A stretch of DNA of 64,000 bases, taken from the NCBI RefSeq assembly GCF_004208415.1, contig NZ_CP035758.1, positions 7,316,001 to 7,380,000 on the forward strand. The letters run 5' to 3'. The notes below the pieces were generated by a model. The model ran no database searches. It was not told the DNA's origin and saw only the letters and a program-made list of their open reading frames with translations. The stretch is from Ktedonosporobacter rubrisoli (GTDB lineage: Bacteria; Chloroflexota; Ktedonobacteria; Ktedonobacterales; Ktedonobacteraceae). The translations under genes and the position numbers were made by a program. Of the stretch, positions 8,989 through 16,865 are shown one piece after another (positions within the stretch are counted from its first letter, which is position 1; each line of letters begins with the position of its first letter).

Positions 8989-9567
8989 ATGAGTCAACAA
9001 GAATTTGTGCCTGAGCCGCAAAACCAGGATGAACAAATTCTGGAAAACGGCCAGAAGAATGAATATAAATCCTATTACTGGTCAACGACTCCTCACTCAG
9101 GAAATATACCAAAGGATGAACATCCCTCGACCTTTGAGGCCTCTTTACCGGCCTATAGCTATCCAGCTCAGGATACGCGACAAGGCTTGCGGCGGGAGGC
9201 AGAGTATGCCGAGGGGCAGGCACGCGAATATAGAACAGAGACCAGAAGCTATCAGGGGCAAAGGCGATTTCAGGCGCAAGTGCCGTCATGGGCCAGGCCG
9301 CAGCGGCACGCAGGCAAGCCCATTATGCGCATACTTGGCATCGTGCTGCTGGCAATTGTGTTGATAAAAGCCATACCAATAATGCTCGCGCTTGCGGCTG
9401 CCCTAATTGGTGCGCTGGCCTTTGTGCTACTGCTGCCAATTATCATTTTACTGGCTATCCTGATCCCATTCGCGATTATAGCCATTGTGATACTTTCTGC
9501 CCTTGGGATCTCGTTGGGAGGTTTGTTGCGCCCGCGCCGTCACTCCTGGAGCCAACGCTGGAGATAA
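8989..9567 (+). CDS. Membrane protein with polar N-terminus and hydrophobic C-terminal hairpin
   Basis: The 192-residue protein is not recognised. Residues 1-105 are polar and rich in Gln, Tyr, Arg and Glu. Residues from about 110 on form two to three long hydrophobic helices (VLLAIVLIKAIPIMLALAAA, then LPIIILLAILIPFAIIAIVI) ending in a basic RPRRH stretch, so the tail is membrane-embedded. ATG at 8989 is preceded by AAGGAG; a possible earlier in-frame ATG at 8962 lacks a site. It is divergent from the PBP gene and upstream of rsmA. Confidence 0.7.
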   Translation: MSQQEFVPEPQNQDEQILENGQKNEYKSYYWSTTPHSGNIPKDEHPSTFEASLPAYSYPAQDTRQGLRREAEYAEGQAREYRTETRSYQGQRRFQAQVPSWARPQRHAGKPIMRILGIVLLAIVLIKAIPIMLALAAALIGALAFVLLLPIIILLAILIPFAIIAIVILSALGISLGGLLRPRRHSWSQRWR

Positions 9568-9589
9568 GAGGGTGGGTGGCTTACTGCAT

Positions 9590-9618
9590 TTGACAGGACT
9601 TCTGAGCTCTGCTACAGT
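9590..9618 (+). promoter_or_regulatory. rsmA promoter
   Basis: A perfect TTGACA (9590-9595), a 17-bp spacer and TACAGT (9613-9618, 4 of 6 consensus) lie about 40 bases before rsmA and just after the stop of the preceding gene. Confidence 0.6.
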
Positions 9619-9659
9619 TAGCACACTATTACTACTATTCTAATGATGAGATATAGACA

Positions 9660-10568
9660 TTGACGGATAACATACATGACCAACCGGAGAGGCAGAATAC
9701 GATCGAGGCCTTTAACGAGATAGACCTGACAAACGTGCGCGAGCTACGCAACCTGCTCTATGCACACAATATGCGCCCTAACAAATCCTTTGGGCAAAAT
9801 TTTCTTGTTGACCGTTCAGTACTACTCAAGATTGTGCAGGCCGCAGAAATCGAGGCACAAGATGAAGTCCTGGAGGTGGGTGCAGGAACAGGGGTATTAA
9901 CACGCGAGCTAGCCAGGCGCGCGCGCCGCGTTGTAGCTGTAGAGATAGAGAGAGACATGCTGGCCTTGCTGGAGAAAACGACGGCTCCATATACCAATGT
10001 CGAGCTGATAGCGCGCAACTTGCTCTTTCTCAATCCTGCCACAGTTTTTGGGCAAGCGCCCTATAAACTTGTGGCAAATTTGCCATATTATATTACGGCT
10101 CCCACGTTCCGGCACTTTTTAGAGAGCGAGAATGCGCCAGCGTTGCTTGTTGTAATGGTACAGCAGGAGGTGGCGCAGCGTATCACAGCGGGTCCTGGGG
10201 ATCTCAGCTTGCTGGGCGTAAGCGTCCAATTTTATGGGCAACCGCGTATCGTTGCCAGAGTGCCAGCTCAGGCCTTTTATCCTGCGCCGAAGGTTGACTC
10301 GGCCATCTTGCGGATAGATGTGCACCCACAGGCGCCGCTTGCTGCACAGGAGCGCGAAGGCTTCTTTCGGGTGGTCCAGGCAGGTTTTTCCGAACGCCGC
10401 AAGCAATTACACAATTCACTTACGCATAGCCTGCACTATAAAAACGAGCTTATACGTAGCTGGCTCGCTGAGGCCTCAATTGAGGCCAGTCGCCGCGCCG
10501 AGACTCTGAGTATCGAGGAATGGTTGAGGCTGTGGGAAGTGATAAAAGAGGCGCAGGACAATACCTAA
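9660..10568 (+). CDS. rsmA: 16S rRNA (adenine(1518)-N(6)/adenine(1519)-N(6))-dimethyltransferase
   Basis: RsmA/KsgA dimethylates two adjacent adenines in the 3'-terminal hairpin of 16S rRNA late in 30S assembly. The product has the family landmarks: RPNKSFGQNFLVD before the fold, the SAM loop EVGAGTG (about residue 70), the acidic VEIERDM strand, the NLPYYIT catalytic motif (about 140) and a C-terminal helical domain with FSERRKQLHNSL. The called start is TTG at 9660, which gives 302 residues. A GTG within TNVREL about 25 codons later would give a more usual length, so the true start is uncertain. Confidence 0.95.
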   Translation: MTDNIHDQPERQNTIEAFNEIDLTNVRELRNLLYAHNMRPNKSFGQNFLVDRSVLLKIVQAAEIEAQDEVLEVGAGTGVLTRELARRARRVVAVEIERDMLALLEKTTAPYTNVELIARNLLFLNPATVFGQAPYKLVANLPYYITAPTFRHFLESENAPALLVVMVQQEVAQRITAGPGDLSLLGVSVQFYGQPRIVARVPAQAFYPAPKVDSAILRIDVHPQAPLAAQEREGFFRVVQAGFSERRKQLHNSLTHSLHYKNELIRSWLAEASIEASRRAETLSIEEWLRLWEVIKEAQDNT

Positions 10569-10730
10569 CATAACATGGTATTATAATGGATATGGTACAG
10601 CACGATTGCAGCAGATAACACAGAGTAATTAACCAGATGGGCCGCGAGTGAGGCCTGGCGTGATGTTCACATTCTCCCAAACGTTCAGTAGATAGACGCA
10701 TATTTTCATGTATAGGAAATAGTAAGACTT

Positions 10731-12938
10731 ATGTCAACGCAGGAGCAGTTCTGTGAGAACTGTGGAGCAGCGAATGTAGCGACGGCACGTTTCTGTCAAT
10801 TCTGTGCCGCGCCGCTCCCATTCAAACACACAACAGGCATGTTACCAGAGCAAACATTGCTCAATAGCCGCTACCAACTCGAAGCACGCATCGGTCAGGG
10901 CGGAATGGGAGCCGTATATAAAGCAGTTGATACGCGCTTCAATAATCGGCCCATCGCGATCAAAGAAATGAGTAGAGCAGGCCTGCCAGAGGCAAGCGTT
11001 GAAGAGGCTGAAAGAGCATTTGAAAGTGAAGCGCGTCTTCTGGCTGATTTGCTCCATCCCAATCTCCCGCGGATCTATGATCATTTTACAGAGGGCGAGC
11101 GCTCTTACCTGGTCATGGATTTTATTGAGGGGCACACGATTGAGGATCAGTTGGAAAAAGATCCAGGCAAGCCTTTACTCCTGGAGCAGGTTCTTAGCTG
11201 GGGTCAACAGCTCTGCGACGTTTTGGGCTACTTGCATAATCACCAGCCCCCGATCATCTTCCGCGACCTCAAACCATCCAACGTGATGATCAGTGATAGC
11301 GGGCATATCTTCCTCATCGACTTTGGTATTGCACGCGTCTTTAAGCCGGGCCAGCTGCATGACACTGTAGCACTGGGGTCTCCTGGCTATGCTGCTCCCG
11401 AGCAATATGGTAAGGCGCAGAGCACGCCACGCTCGGATATCTATAGCCTCGGTGCATTGCTGCATTGTCTCCTCACGGGAGTCGATCCAAGCGAGCAACC
11501 ATTTTTCTTTAAGCGCGCATCACAATTAAATCCTAACGTGCCACCCGAGCTTGACGAGCTCTTAGAGCAGATGCTCAATATGGATGTCGAGAAACGTCCG
11601 GCCAGCGTACAGGAGGTTTCTCACATATTGCAGCAGGTTGATCAGAAGCGCATCAGCGGAACCTTAACGCAGACGCAAACAAGAATTCAGGTTCCCCCAG
11701 CGCGAACGACGGCGCAGCAGATCCTGCAGGATGCTTATAATCTCTACTCGCAGAGGCGCGTACGCGAGGCCCTTGCCGCTTACGATAAAGCCATCCAGAC
11801 CGATGGCCTGAATGCTGAGGCCTGGCAGGGCCGTGGCTTGACCCAGGCCATAAATGGTCAGCACCGCGACGCCCTGGCTTCATTCGAGCGCGCCTTGCAG
11901 CTCGATAGCAATCTAGTTACCTCCCTGAATGGCAAGGGTACGGCGCTGAATATGTTGCACCGCAACGAGGAAGCTCTGAATGTCTTTGAGCGTGCTTTAA
12001 AGCTGGCTCCCGACAACGCCTTCTCCTGGAATGGCAAAGGAGCTGTGCTAAGCGCCCTTGGCCAACCAGAACAGGCGCTTAACGCTTTTGAGGTGGCGCT
12101 GCATTTTGATCCCCATATGGCTCAGGCCTGGAGCAATAAAGGCCTGGTCCTCAGACAGCTTAAGCGCTATCAGGATGCCTTGCGCGCCTTTGAGCGTGCT
12201 CTTACCTACGATTCGAACTCGGTTAGCTACTGGAACGGCAAAGGCCTGGTTCTCTATGAGATGGGCCGCTTGAAGGAGTCCTGGAATTCCTTCCAGGAAG
12301 CGCTGAAGCGCGATCCAAATTATCCTCCGGCGCTGTATGGCATGGGAAATGTCTTTTACGCGCAGCAGCGGCTTAATAAGGCACTTGAGTCCTATGATCA
12401 GGCCCTGCGCATCGATCCCAATTTTGTGAGAGCCTGGGATAAGCGCGGCAATGTGCTTGGCGATATGGGCAGGCTTAATAAGGCACTTGAGTCCTATGAT
12501 CAGGCCCTGCGCATCGATCCGCGCTTCGCCTCTTCCTGGAATGGCAAGGCGAGCATTCTTTGCCAGATGGAGCGCTACGGGGAGGCTCTTGATGCCTATG
12601 ACCGCGCCTTGCGCATCAATCCTGAGGCGGCTTTGTCCTGGAATGGCAAGGGTAACGCGTTCTATCAGTTAGGGAACTACGAGCTTGCTCTGCAGGCTTA
12701 TGATCGTGCGCTCCTGCTAAATGCGCGCATGGTCTCGGCTCTTCACAACAAGTCTCTTGTCCTGAAACAGTTGGGCCGCAATAATGAGGCTCTGGCTGCC
12801 GCTGAGGCGGCAATCAGTCTGGCTCCCAACGATCCCGATAACTGGCAGCGGAAAGCAGAAGCGCTACGCAAGTTACACAGGCGCAAGGATGCAAAAGTGG
12901 CCGAGGCAGAGGTTGCCAGGCTACGCGGCGAAGCTTAG
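10731..12938 (+). CDS. Zinc-ribbon Ser/Thr protein kinase with TPR array
   Basis: This 735-residue soluble protein starts with a zinc ribbon (Cys8, 11, 22, 25). A Hanks-type kinase follows (about 48-300) with GQGGMGAVYKA, the AIKEM lysine, FRDLKPSN in place of HRDLKPEN, the DFG motif and GSPGYAAPEQYG. Residues from about 328 hold roughly ten to twelve 34-residue TPR repeats, many with the WNGKG start. No membrane helix is visible, unlike classic PASTA kinases, so it is probably a cytoplasmic signalling scaffold. The arginine of the catalytic HRD is kept and its histidine is Phe. It is likely active, though not proven. Confidence 0.93.
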   Translation: MSTQEQFCENCGAANVATARFCQFCAAPLPFKHTTGMLPEQTLLNSRYQLEARIGQGGMGAVYKAVDTRFNNRPIAIKEMSRAGLPEASVEEAERAFESEARLLADLLHPNLPRIYDHFTEGERSYLVMDFIEGHTIEDQLEKDPGKPLLLEQVLSWGQQLCDVLGYLHNHQPPIIFRDLKPSNVMISDSGHIFLIDFGIARVFKPGQLHDTVALGSPGYAAPEQYGKAQSTPRSDIYSLGALLHCLLTGVDPSEQPFFFKRASQLNPNVPPELDELLEQMLNMDVEKRPASVQEVSHILQQVDQKRISGTLTQTQTRIQVPPARTTAQQILQDAYNLYSQRRVREALAAYDKAIQTDGLNAEAWQGRGLTQAINGQHRDALASFERALQLDSNLVTSLNGKGTALNMLHRNEEALNVFERALKLAPDNAFSWNGKGAVLSALGQPEQALNAFEVALHFDPHMAQAWSNKGLVLRQLKRYQDALRAFERALTYDSNSVSYWNGKGLVLYEMGRLKESWNSFQEALKRDPNYPPALYGMGNVFYAQQRLNKALESYDQALRIDPNFVRAWDKRGNVLGDMGRLNKALESYDQALRIDPRFASSWNGKASILCQMERYGEALDAYDRALRINPEAALSWNGKGNAFYQLGNYELALQAYDRALLLNARMVSALHNKSLVLKQLGRNNEALAAAEAAISLAPNDPDNWQRKAEALRKLHRRKDAKVAEAEVARLRGEA
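12370..12520 (+). repeat. 49-bp perfect direct repeat inside the TPR array
   Basis: Bases 12370-12418 recur exactly at 12472-12520. The offset of 102 bp is one 34-codon TPR unit, so this marks a recent duplication or gene conversion of a TPR repeat. Confidence 0.85.
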
Positions 12939-12949
12939 CAACGCTTGCT

Positions 12950-13160
12950 ATGGCCTGGAGTATCTATCCGCACGCAGCCAATATGGCCTTGGGAGTTAGC
13001 ATGGGCCTTCCGGTTGCGCTGGGCGGAATCGCAGCTCCCGCCCTCGGTCATATTGCCTATCTCTCTGGCATAGCAATAAACCTGGCTAGTTGTGACTGCT
13101 ATACCACTTGTCGGTACGGTTCTTATTACTGGCGTTACCGCACTCTGCAGTGTGGCGTAA
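12950..13160 (+). pseudogene. Remnant of an MFS transporter C-terminus
   Basis: The frame from 12950 reads MALGVSMGLPVALGGIAAPA and continues LGHIAYLSG, like the penultimate segment of fosmidomycin-resistance type major facilitator proteins. It then degrades. A second frame (about 13080-13160) reads WLVVTAIPLVGTVLITGV and ends CSVA-stop, like the last membrane helix. One indel near 13075-13080 would join them. Nothing upstream matches the rest of the transporter, because the kinase gene ends at 12938. This looks like the decayed 3' stub of a lost gene. Confidence 0.5.
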
Positions 13161-13161
13161 G

Positions 13162-13656
13162 CTAGTGCAGTCTGCGCGCAATGCTATCGTGAATGACTAC
13201 GGCATCATCGTCGTAACCCGAGATTGCTTCTGCGCTAAAGCCTTTTTGCCCCCGATGTCCTAAAGTTTTGCCGGCCAGCTCTAATCCAGCAATGCGCATC
13301 GCTACAGGCGGATCGATATTCAGCAATATTTCATCTACGGTACCAACTTCAGTTCCGTTATCACTGACAACTTTGCTGCCATGAAGGTTCTGGCTGGTAG
13401 GCAGAGGCGGCAGGGCCTTGATCAACATTTGCTCGCTATCTATGCTGATGCCCTTGGCATCAATGGTCTGGATGGCAGTCACGGGCAACGAGCGATTCCC
13501 CAGAACAGGCATGCGCACACATAACGCATAAACTGAGTTGGTGCCTGGCTTAAAGTAGAAATCCTCGACAGTACCCAGTGTTCTACCCTGTTTAGGAACA
13601 ATGACCGGCGTATTGCGTAGCTCTGACCATTTCCTGGCAGCTTTACTATTAGCCAT
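13162..13656 (-). CDS. PRC-barrel domain protein
   Basis: The 164-residue soluble protein has two PRC-barrel-like halves: residues about 10-85 (ELRNTPVIVPKQGRTLGTVEDFYF) and about 92-160 (GSKVVSDNGTEVGTVDEILL). PRC barrels occur in photosynthetic reaction centre H subunits, in RimM and in many small orphan proteins, where they mediate protein or RNA contacts. Partner and role are unknown here. The gene ends two bases from the MFS remnant on the other strand. AGGAG-like TGAGGAGTAATT precedes the ATG. Confidence 0.75.
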   Translation of the reverse strand: MANSKAARKWSELRNTPVIVPKQGRTLGTVEDFYFKPGTNSVYALCVRMPVLGNRSLPVTAIQTIDAKGISIDSEQMLIKALPPLPTSQNLHGSKVVSDNGTEVGTVDEILLNIDPPVAMRIAGLELAGKTLGHRGQKGFSAEAISGYDDDAVVIHDSIARRLH

Positions 13657-14120
13657 ATATAATTACTCCTCAATCCACAGATGATCATCTTAAGCCCTCA
13701 AGCTATGCTTAACAGGGCTCTTGCTCTATTATACAGCTACGCAGACCAGACAGGGAACATTAGCCAGTATTGACGAAATTTCTAAGCTTCTGTCATTTAT
13801 CAGAAAATTTACTGTTTCTCAGAAAACGAGCCATGCTGCCAAGCGCTTTCAGCGCATCAGCTTTCTCACAGAACTTGGCGTAGCGTCGCCTCTCATTCTT
13901 TTTCAGCTCTTCCCTTCTCTCCTTCATGAAATCTTGCCACATTTTTGCCACCATATCTGAGAAATACGCCAACACATGGGGAAAAATGGTCGCATTTCTG
14001 GCGCATCTCAGGTATACTTGCACGTGAGAAGGAGACATGCGATTCTAGCACAACGCAAGGGAAAACGGTCATGAAAGTGAAAGGTTCTCTTGATTCCGAA
14101 ATGAGAAGGAGGTGGCCCTG
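13657..14120. other. Intergenic region without a convincing gene
   Basis: This 464-base stretch lies between two divergently oriented genes. Two overlapping short minus-strand frames (13793-14038, 13893-14132) have no recognisable motif and no good ribosome site. A strong AGAAGGAGG at 14104-14112 belongs to the downstream lipoprotein. Confidence 0.4.
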
Positions 14121-14747
14121 ATGAATCGTCATCGCCCCGTCAGAGGGACATTAGGGGTCCTCTGGCTGTTCTGGGTGGCACTGGTTCTCAGTGGCTGCAC
14201 GACTGCCTCGCCGCAGGCGCGTTCGACGCCGACTGCGGCGCCACGATCAGCATCTTCGCCTTCAGCTCCTCCTCCCTGTCAAACCCAGCACCTCCTGCTC
14301 GCTTTTGGCACCTTCGGCGCCGCTACCAGCAACGAGGCCGCACAGTTTGTCCTGGTGAACCAGTCGAAGCAGAGTTGTACGCTCTCCGGCTATCCAGCGG
14401 TCCAGCTCCTGGATGCTCAACACCAGCCCATCCGAGCACACGTCAGGCAAGTCACGCAGGGGTTTCTGTATCAACAGCAGGTGCCCCATCAGTTTGTCCT
14501 TCAGGCGGCGGGAAAGGCGTATTTCGTGGTCTCCTGGACCAACCAGGGCTGTGGGAAGCTCCCTCCAGGTGTAGGCCCTCCAGGATCCTTTGCTTCCCCA
14601 GTCTCCTTTCTGCGAGTCACCCCGCCTCTCAATCAGGCACCCCTGCTGGTCGCCACCCCCCAGTGGGGGGGCCCGTTCTGTCCGTTCAGAAACTTTGTGA
14701 ACATCTCTCCTCTGGAGCCGTACAATATCTTGCAGCAGCCTCGATGA
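14121..14747 (+). CDS. Lipoprotein with DUF4232-like domain
   Basis: The 208-residue precursor has a signal peptide and a lipobox (LVLSGC, Cys near residue 28), so it should be lipid-anchored outside the cytoplasmic membrane. A Ser/Ala/Pro-rich linker follows, then a beta-rich domain from about 55 with CQTQHLLLAFGTFGAATSNE, FVLVNQSKQSCTLSGYP and a late WTNQGCGK. This matches the general pattern of DUF4232 secreted proteins, whose function is unknown. ATG at 14121 follows a near-perfect AGAAGGAGGT. GC content is higher than in neighbouring genes. Confidence 0.75.
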   Translation: MNRHRPVRGTLGVLWLFWVALVLSGCTTASPQARSTPTAAPRSASSPSAPPPCQTQHLLLAFGTFGAATSNEAAQFVLVNQSKQSCTLSGYPAVQLLDAQHQPIRAHVRQVTQGFLYQQQVPHQFVLQAAGKAYFVVSWTNQGCGKLPPGVGPPGSFASPVSFLRVTPPLNQAPLLVATPQWGGPFCPFRNFVNISPLEPYNILQQPR

Positions 14748-14815
14748 TCTCCAAGCTGAAGCCGCGTACTTCCGCGAAGCCAGCCACTGCGTGCGCGCGT
14801 TTCATGGAGCAGTGA

Positions 14816-14896
14816 GGGAACTGCGTGAGCGATCAGCTCTCCTTTTGAGAGGGGAGCTACTTACGGAGAAACCCGATTTTCGCTCACGCAGTTCCC
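14816..14896. repeat. 81-bp nested inverted repeat (MITE-like or terminator)
   Basis: A perfect 17-bp inverted repeat (14816-14832 with 14880-14896, GGGAACTGCGTGAGCGA and its complement) encloses a second stem made of AGCTCTCC and GAGGGGAGCT around TTTTGA. It lies 69 bases after the lipoprotein stop. It could be a miniature element or a large terminator. No second copy was noticed in this window. Confidence 0.6.
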
Positions 14897-15010
14897 AAAT
14901 GAACACTTCGGCATCAAAGCAGAGACCAGTTCGTTTGGCTTTTCAGCTTTGCGCCCGCGTTCTGCTTGCATAAAATCGTGCAGTCTCCTCGCGCTGCTTC
15001 TGGGAGTGAC

Positions 15011-15165
15011 GCGCCAAATTATGAGAGAGACACTGGTCATTTCATCAGAGCTTCACAGCGCGGAAGAGATGAGATAAGATGTCGCGCCAACTAATACGAG
15101 AGACCAATGTGCTGAATGCGCCTCTCAAGCCGATATGGGCAAGTTATCTGAGAGGAAACGCGCCA
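15011..15165 (+). repeat. Three spaced GCGCCA motifs
   Basis: GCGCCA occurs at 15011, 15084 and 15160 (73 and 76 bases apart). The first two copies share a longer imperfect match of about 22 bases, GCGCCAA..TA.GAGAGAC. They lie upstream of a promoter with an operator-like palindrome and might be activator sites. The remainder of the 14748-15372 gap shows no gene. Confidence 0.3.
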
Positions 15166-15247
15166 GGAATAATTACTTTAAATGACAGCTTCTCCTTCGC
15201 CTCAATCCATCCGCTCTGCCATGATCTCTCTTCACTCTGCGCAGAGC

Positions 15248-15276
15248 TTGCTTTTCGATCTTCTTCCTGCTATAAT
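15248..15276 (+). promoter_or_regulatory. Promoter of the 15373 gene
   Basis: TTGCTT (15248-15253), a 17-bp spacer and TATAAT (15271-15276). The -10 box is the first part of a 14-bp inverted repeat, so a repressor bound there would block RNA polymerase. Confidence 0.5.
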
Positions 15277-15304
15277 AATAACTGACTGGACAGTTATTAT
15301 TATA
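15271..15304. promoter_or_regulatory. Operator-like 14-bp perfect inverted repeat
   Basis: TATAATAATAACTG (15271-15284) and CAGTTATTATTATA (15291-15304) are exact complements around ACTGGA. The repeat covers the -10 box and the likely transcription start of the downstream membrane-protein gene. Size and position suit a TetR- or MarR-type dimer. An alternative is a terminator, since CTTTT follows. Confidence 0.55.
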
Positions 15305-15372
15305 CTTTTACTAACCTGCTCTTTTTCAGAGAGGCGCTGTTGTTTGAGACGACAAGAGATGGAGGATTATTC

Positions 15373-15998
15373 ATGTACGCTACAGAGAAGAAAAAGCAGG
15401 CAAGAACGAATATGCAGCCCCGCGCGGGCATCGGGGGCGTGTGGGATCGCCTGGCAGGACCTGGAGCAACGGCAGCAGAAAACTGGGTTAATCTCACCTG
15501 GGTACTATTGTTCACCATAGCAGCCCTGGCTTATCCACTGCTTTCCCACTTGAAATGGAACTTCTGGCAACTTCTTCTCGTTGGCCTGATCGCCTTCGAT
15601 ATTGCTGGTGGAATCAGCGTGAACGCATCGCCAGCTGCCAAACGCTGGTGGAATCGGCCTGGCCAGGCTTTAAGCAGCATTTCGGCTTTGTGGTATTCCA
15701 CATTCATCCCTTTATCCTGGCTGCTCTGTTTGCTGGCTTCTCCTGGATCGCAGCAGCAATCATCTATGCGTCTGTATTACTTGCTGCTCTTCTCATTCTG
15801 CTCACGCCGCTGAACGTCAAGCGGCCGGTGGCCTTCATTTCGTATGCTATTCTCGTTCTTATCGGCATATATCTGATCTCCGTGCCCATAGGCCTGGCGT
15901 GGTTTTTCCCTTTCTATGCGCTGAAGTTACTCCTTGCCCACCTGTTACCCGAGAAAGGGCTGGGATACGCACAAGAGAATGATGCTACATCTAGCTAG
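15373..15998 (+). pseudogene. Membrane protein gene with a one-base frameshift
   Basis: The first part (ATG at 15373 after GGAGG) reads MYATEKKKQARTNMQPRAGI, then WVLLFTIAALAYPLL and AKRWWNRPGQ. From about 15666 the sense continues in another frame as GFKQHFGFVVFHIHPF and several more helices, ending at 15998. Restoring one G in CCAGGC (15664-15668) gives a continuous 208-residue protein with about six membrane helices. The family is a conserved membrane protein whose function I do not know. The lesion may be a true mutation or a sequencing error. The operator-like palindrome upstream suggests regulated expression. Confidence 0.7.
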
Positions 15999-16012
15999 CA
16001 GCAAAAATTCTT

Positions 16013-16696
16013 CTATTCGTTGCTTTCGAGAGCAGTTAGCACTTCGAGAGTAGATTTTGCATTTCGACGTCTTCGCGCTCGAAATGCAGCCACACTCTCA
16101 CGATGGGCACAGGCCTCGGAACAATACCGTTTGCGCATATTTTTTGAGGCGTCGATAAAGGCGGCCTGGCATGACGGAGAGGCACAAATGCCAAAACGAT
16201 CTGCACCAAATTCGCAAAGCACAACGGCCAGACCCATAGCAGTAGTTGATGTTAGCCAGTGAGCACAGCCCTCTTCTGCCGACTCAAAATGCAAATGAAA
16301 GGGGCCATGGTGCCAGCTGATACGCGGCGTCGCACCGCTTGCACGCAGCTCTTCGTTCAATAGGGCTGCGGCTGCTTGTTCATCGACCGAAGCCAGTTCA
16401 AAAACAGTGCGCAGAGAGCTTCGCAAGGCACGCACACGCAGCACATCGTCATTACTAAGCTCCCAACTATGCAGGGCTGTTCTATACATACCCTTTGCCA
16501 CCCGGTAATGCGGCTTCTTGTCGGCTTCTTCAGGACTAAGCTCATATATGACCTCATGTTCTTCCATAAACTTCCGCAGATCCTCTTCGCTAAGCAGAGT
16601 ATCGCGGCCGCTTACCGGATGCAAAGTGTTTATCAGATCAACAGCCAGGCTGACTGAGCGGGATGTGTAGTGGGTAAAATCCACTTGACATGTCAC
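16013..16696 (-). CDS. CGNR zinc-finger (ABATE-type) regulator
   Basis: The 227-residue protein has an N-terminal ABATE-like domain (SVSLAVDLINTLHP and an Arg/Leu-rich helical region) and a C-terminal CGNR-type zinc finger with Cys pairs in RFGICASPSCQAAFID and RYCSEAC, followed by a basic tail. Such proteins are treated as putative stress-responsive transcription regulators; direct evidence is thin for the family. ATG at 16694-16696 follows AAAGGAG. It converges on the frameshifted membrane gene and diverges from the esterase gene, so either could be its target. Confidence 0.85.
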   Translation of the reverse strand: MTCQVDFTHYTSRSVSLAVDLINTLHPVSGRDTLLSEEDLRKFMEEHEVIYELSPEEADKKPHYRVAKGMYRTALHSWELSNDDVLRVRALRSSLRTVFELASVDEQAAAALLNEELRASGATPRISWHHGPFHLHFESAEEGCAHWLTSTTAMGLAVVLCEFGADRFGICASPSCQAAFIDASKNMRKRYCSEACAHRESVAAFRARRRRNAKSTLEVLTALESNE

Positions 16697-16865
16697 TCCT
16701 TTTCTTCTATGCTTGTTATATATAAAACCATTTTAGCATGTCACACATTTTTGTGGAAGGAGCTCAGAGATCGGAGCAGCTCGTAACAGCTGAAAAAGCT
16801 GCCCTGGAAATAAATCTAGCCGATCTGGAGACAAGACTATCCACAAAATGAGGCAAGGAGTTACG

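Noticed and set aside
13793..14132. Two overlapping minus-strand frames (81 and 79 codons)
   Set aside because: Basic, low-complexity peptides without motif or ribosome site; AT-rich spacer.
14375..14815. Second + strand frame of 146 codons inside the lipoprotein gene
   Set aside because: A shadow caused by high GC; the lipoprotein frame has lipobox, ribosome site and domain.
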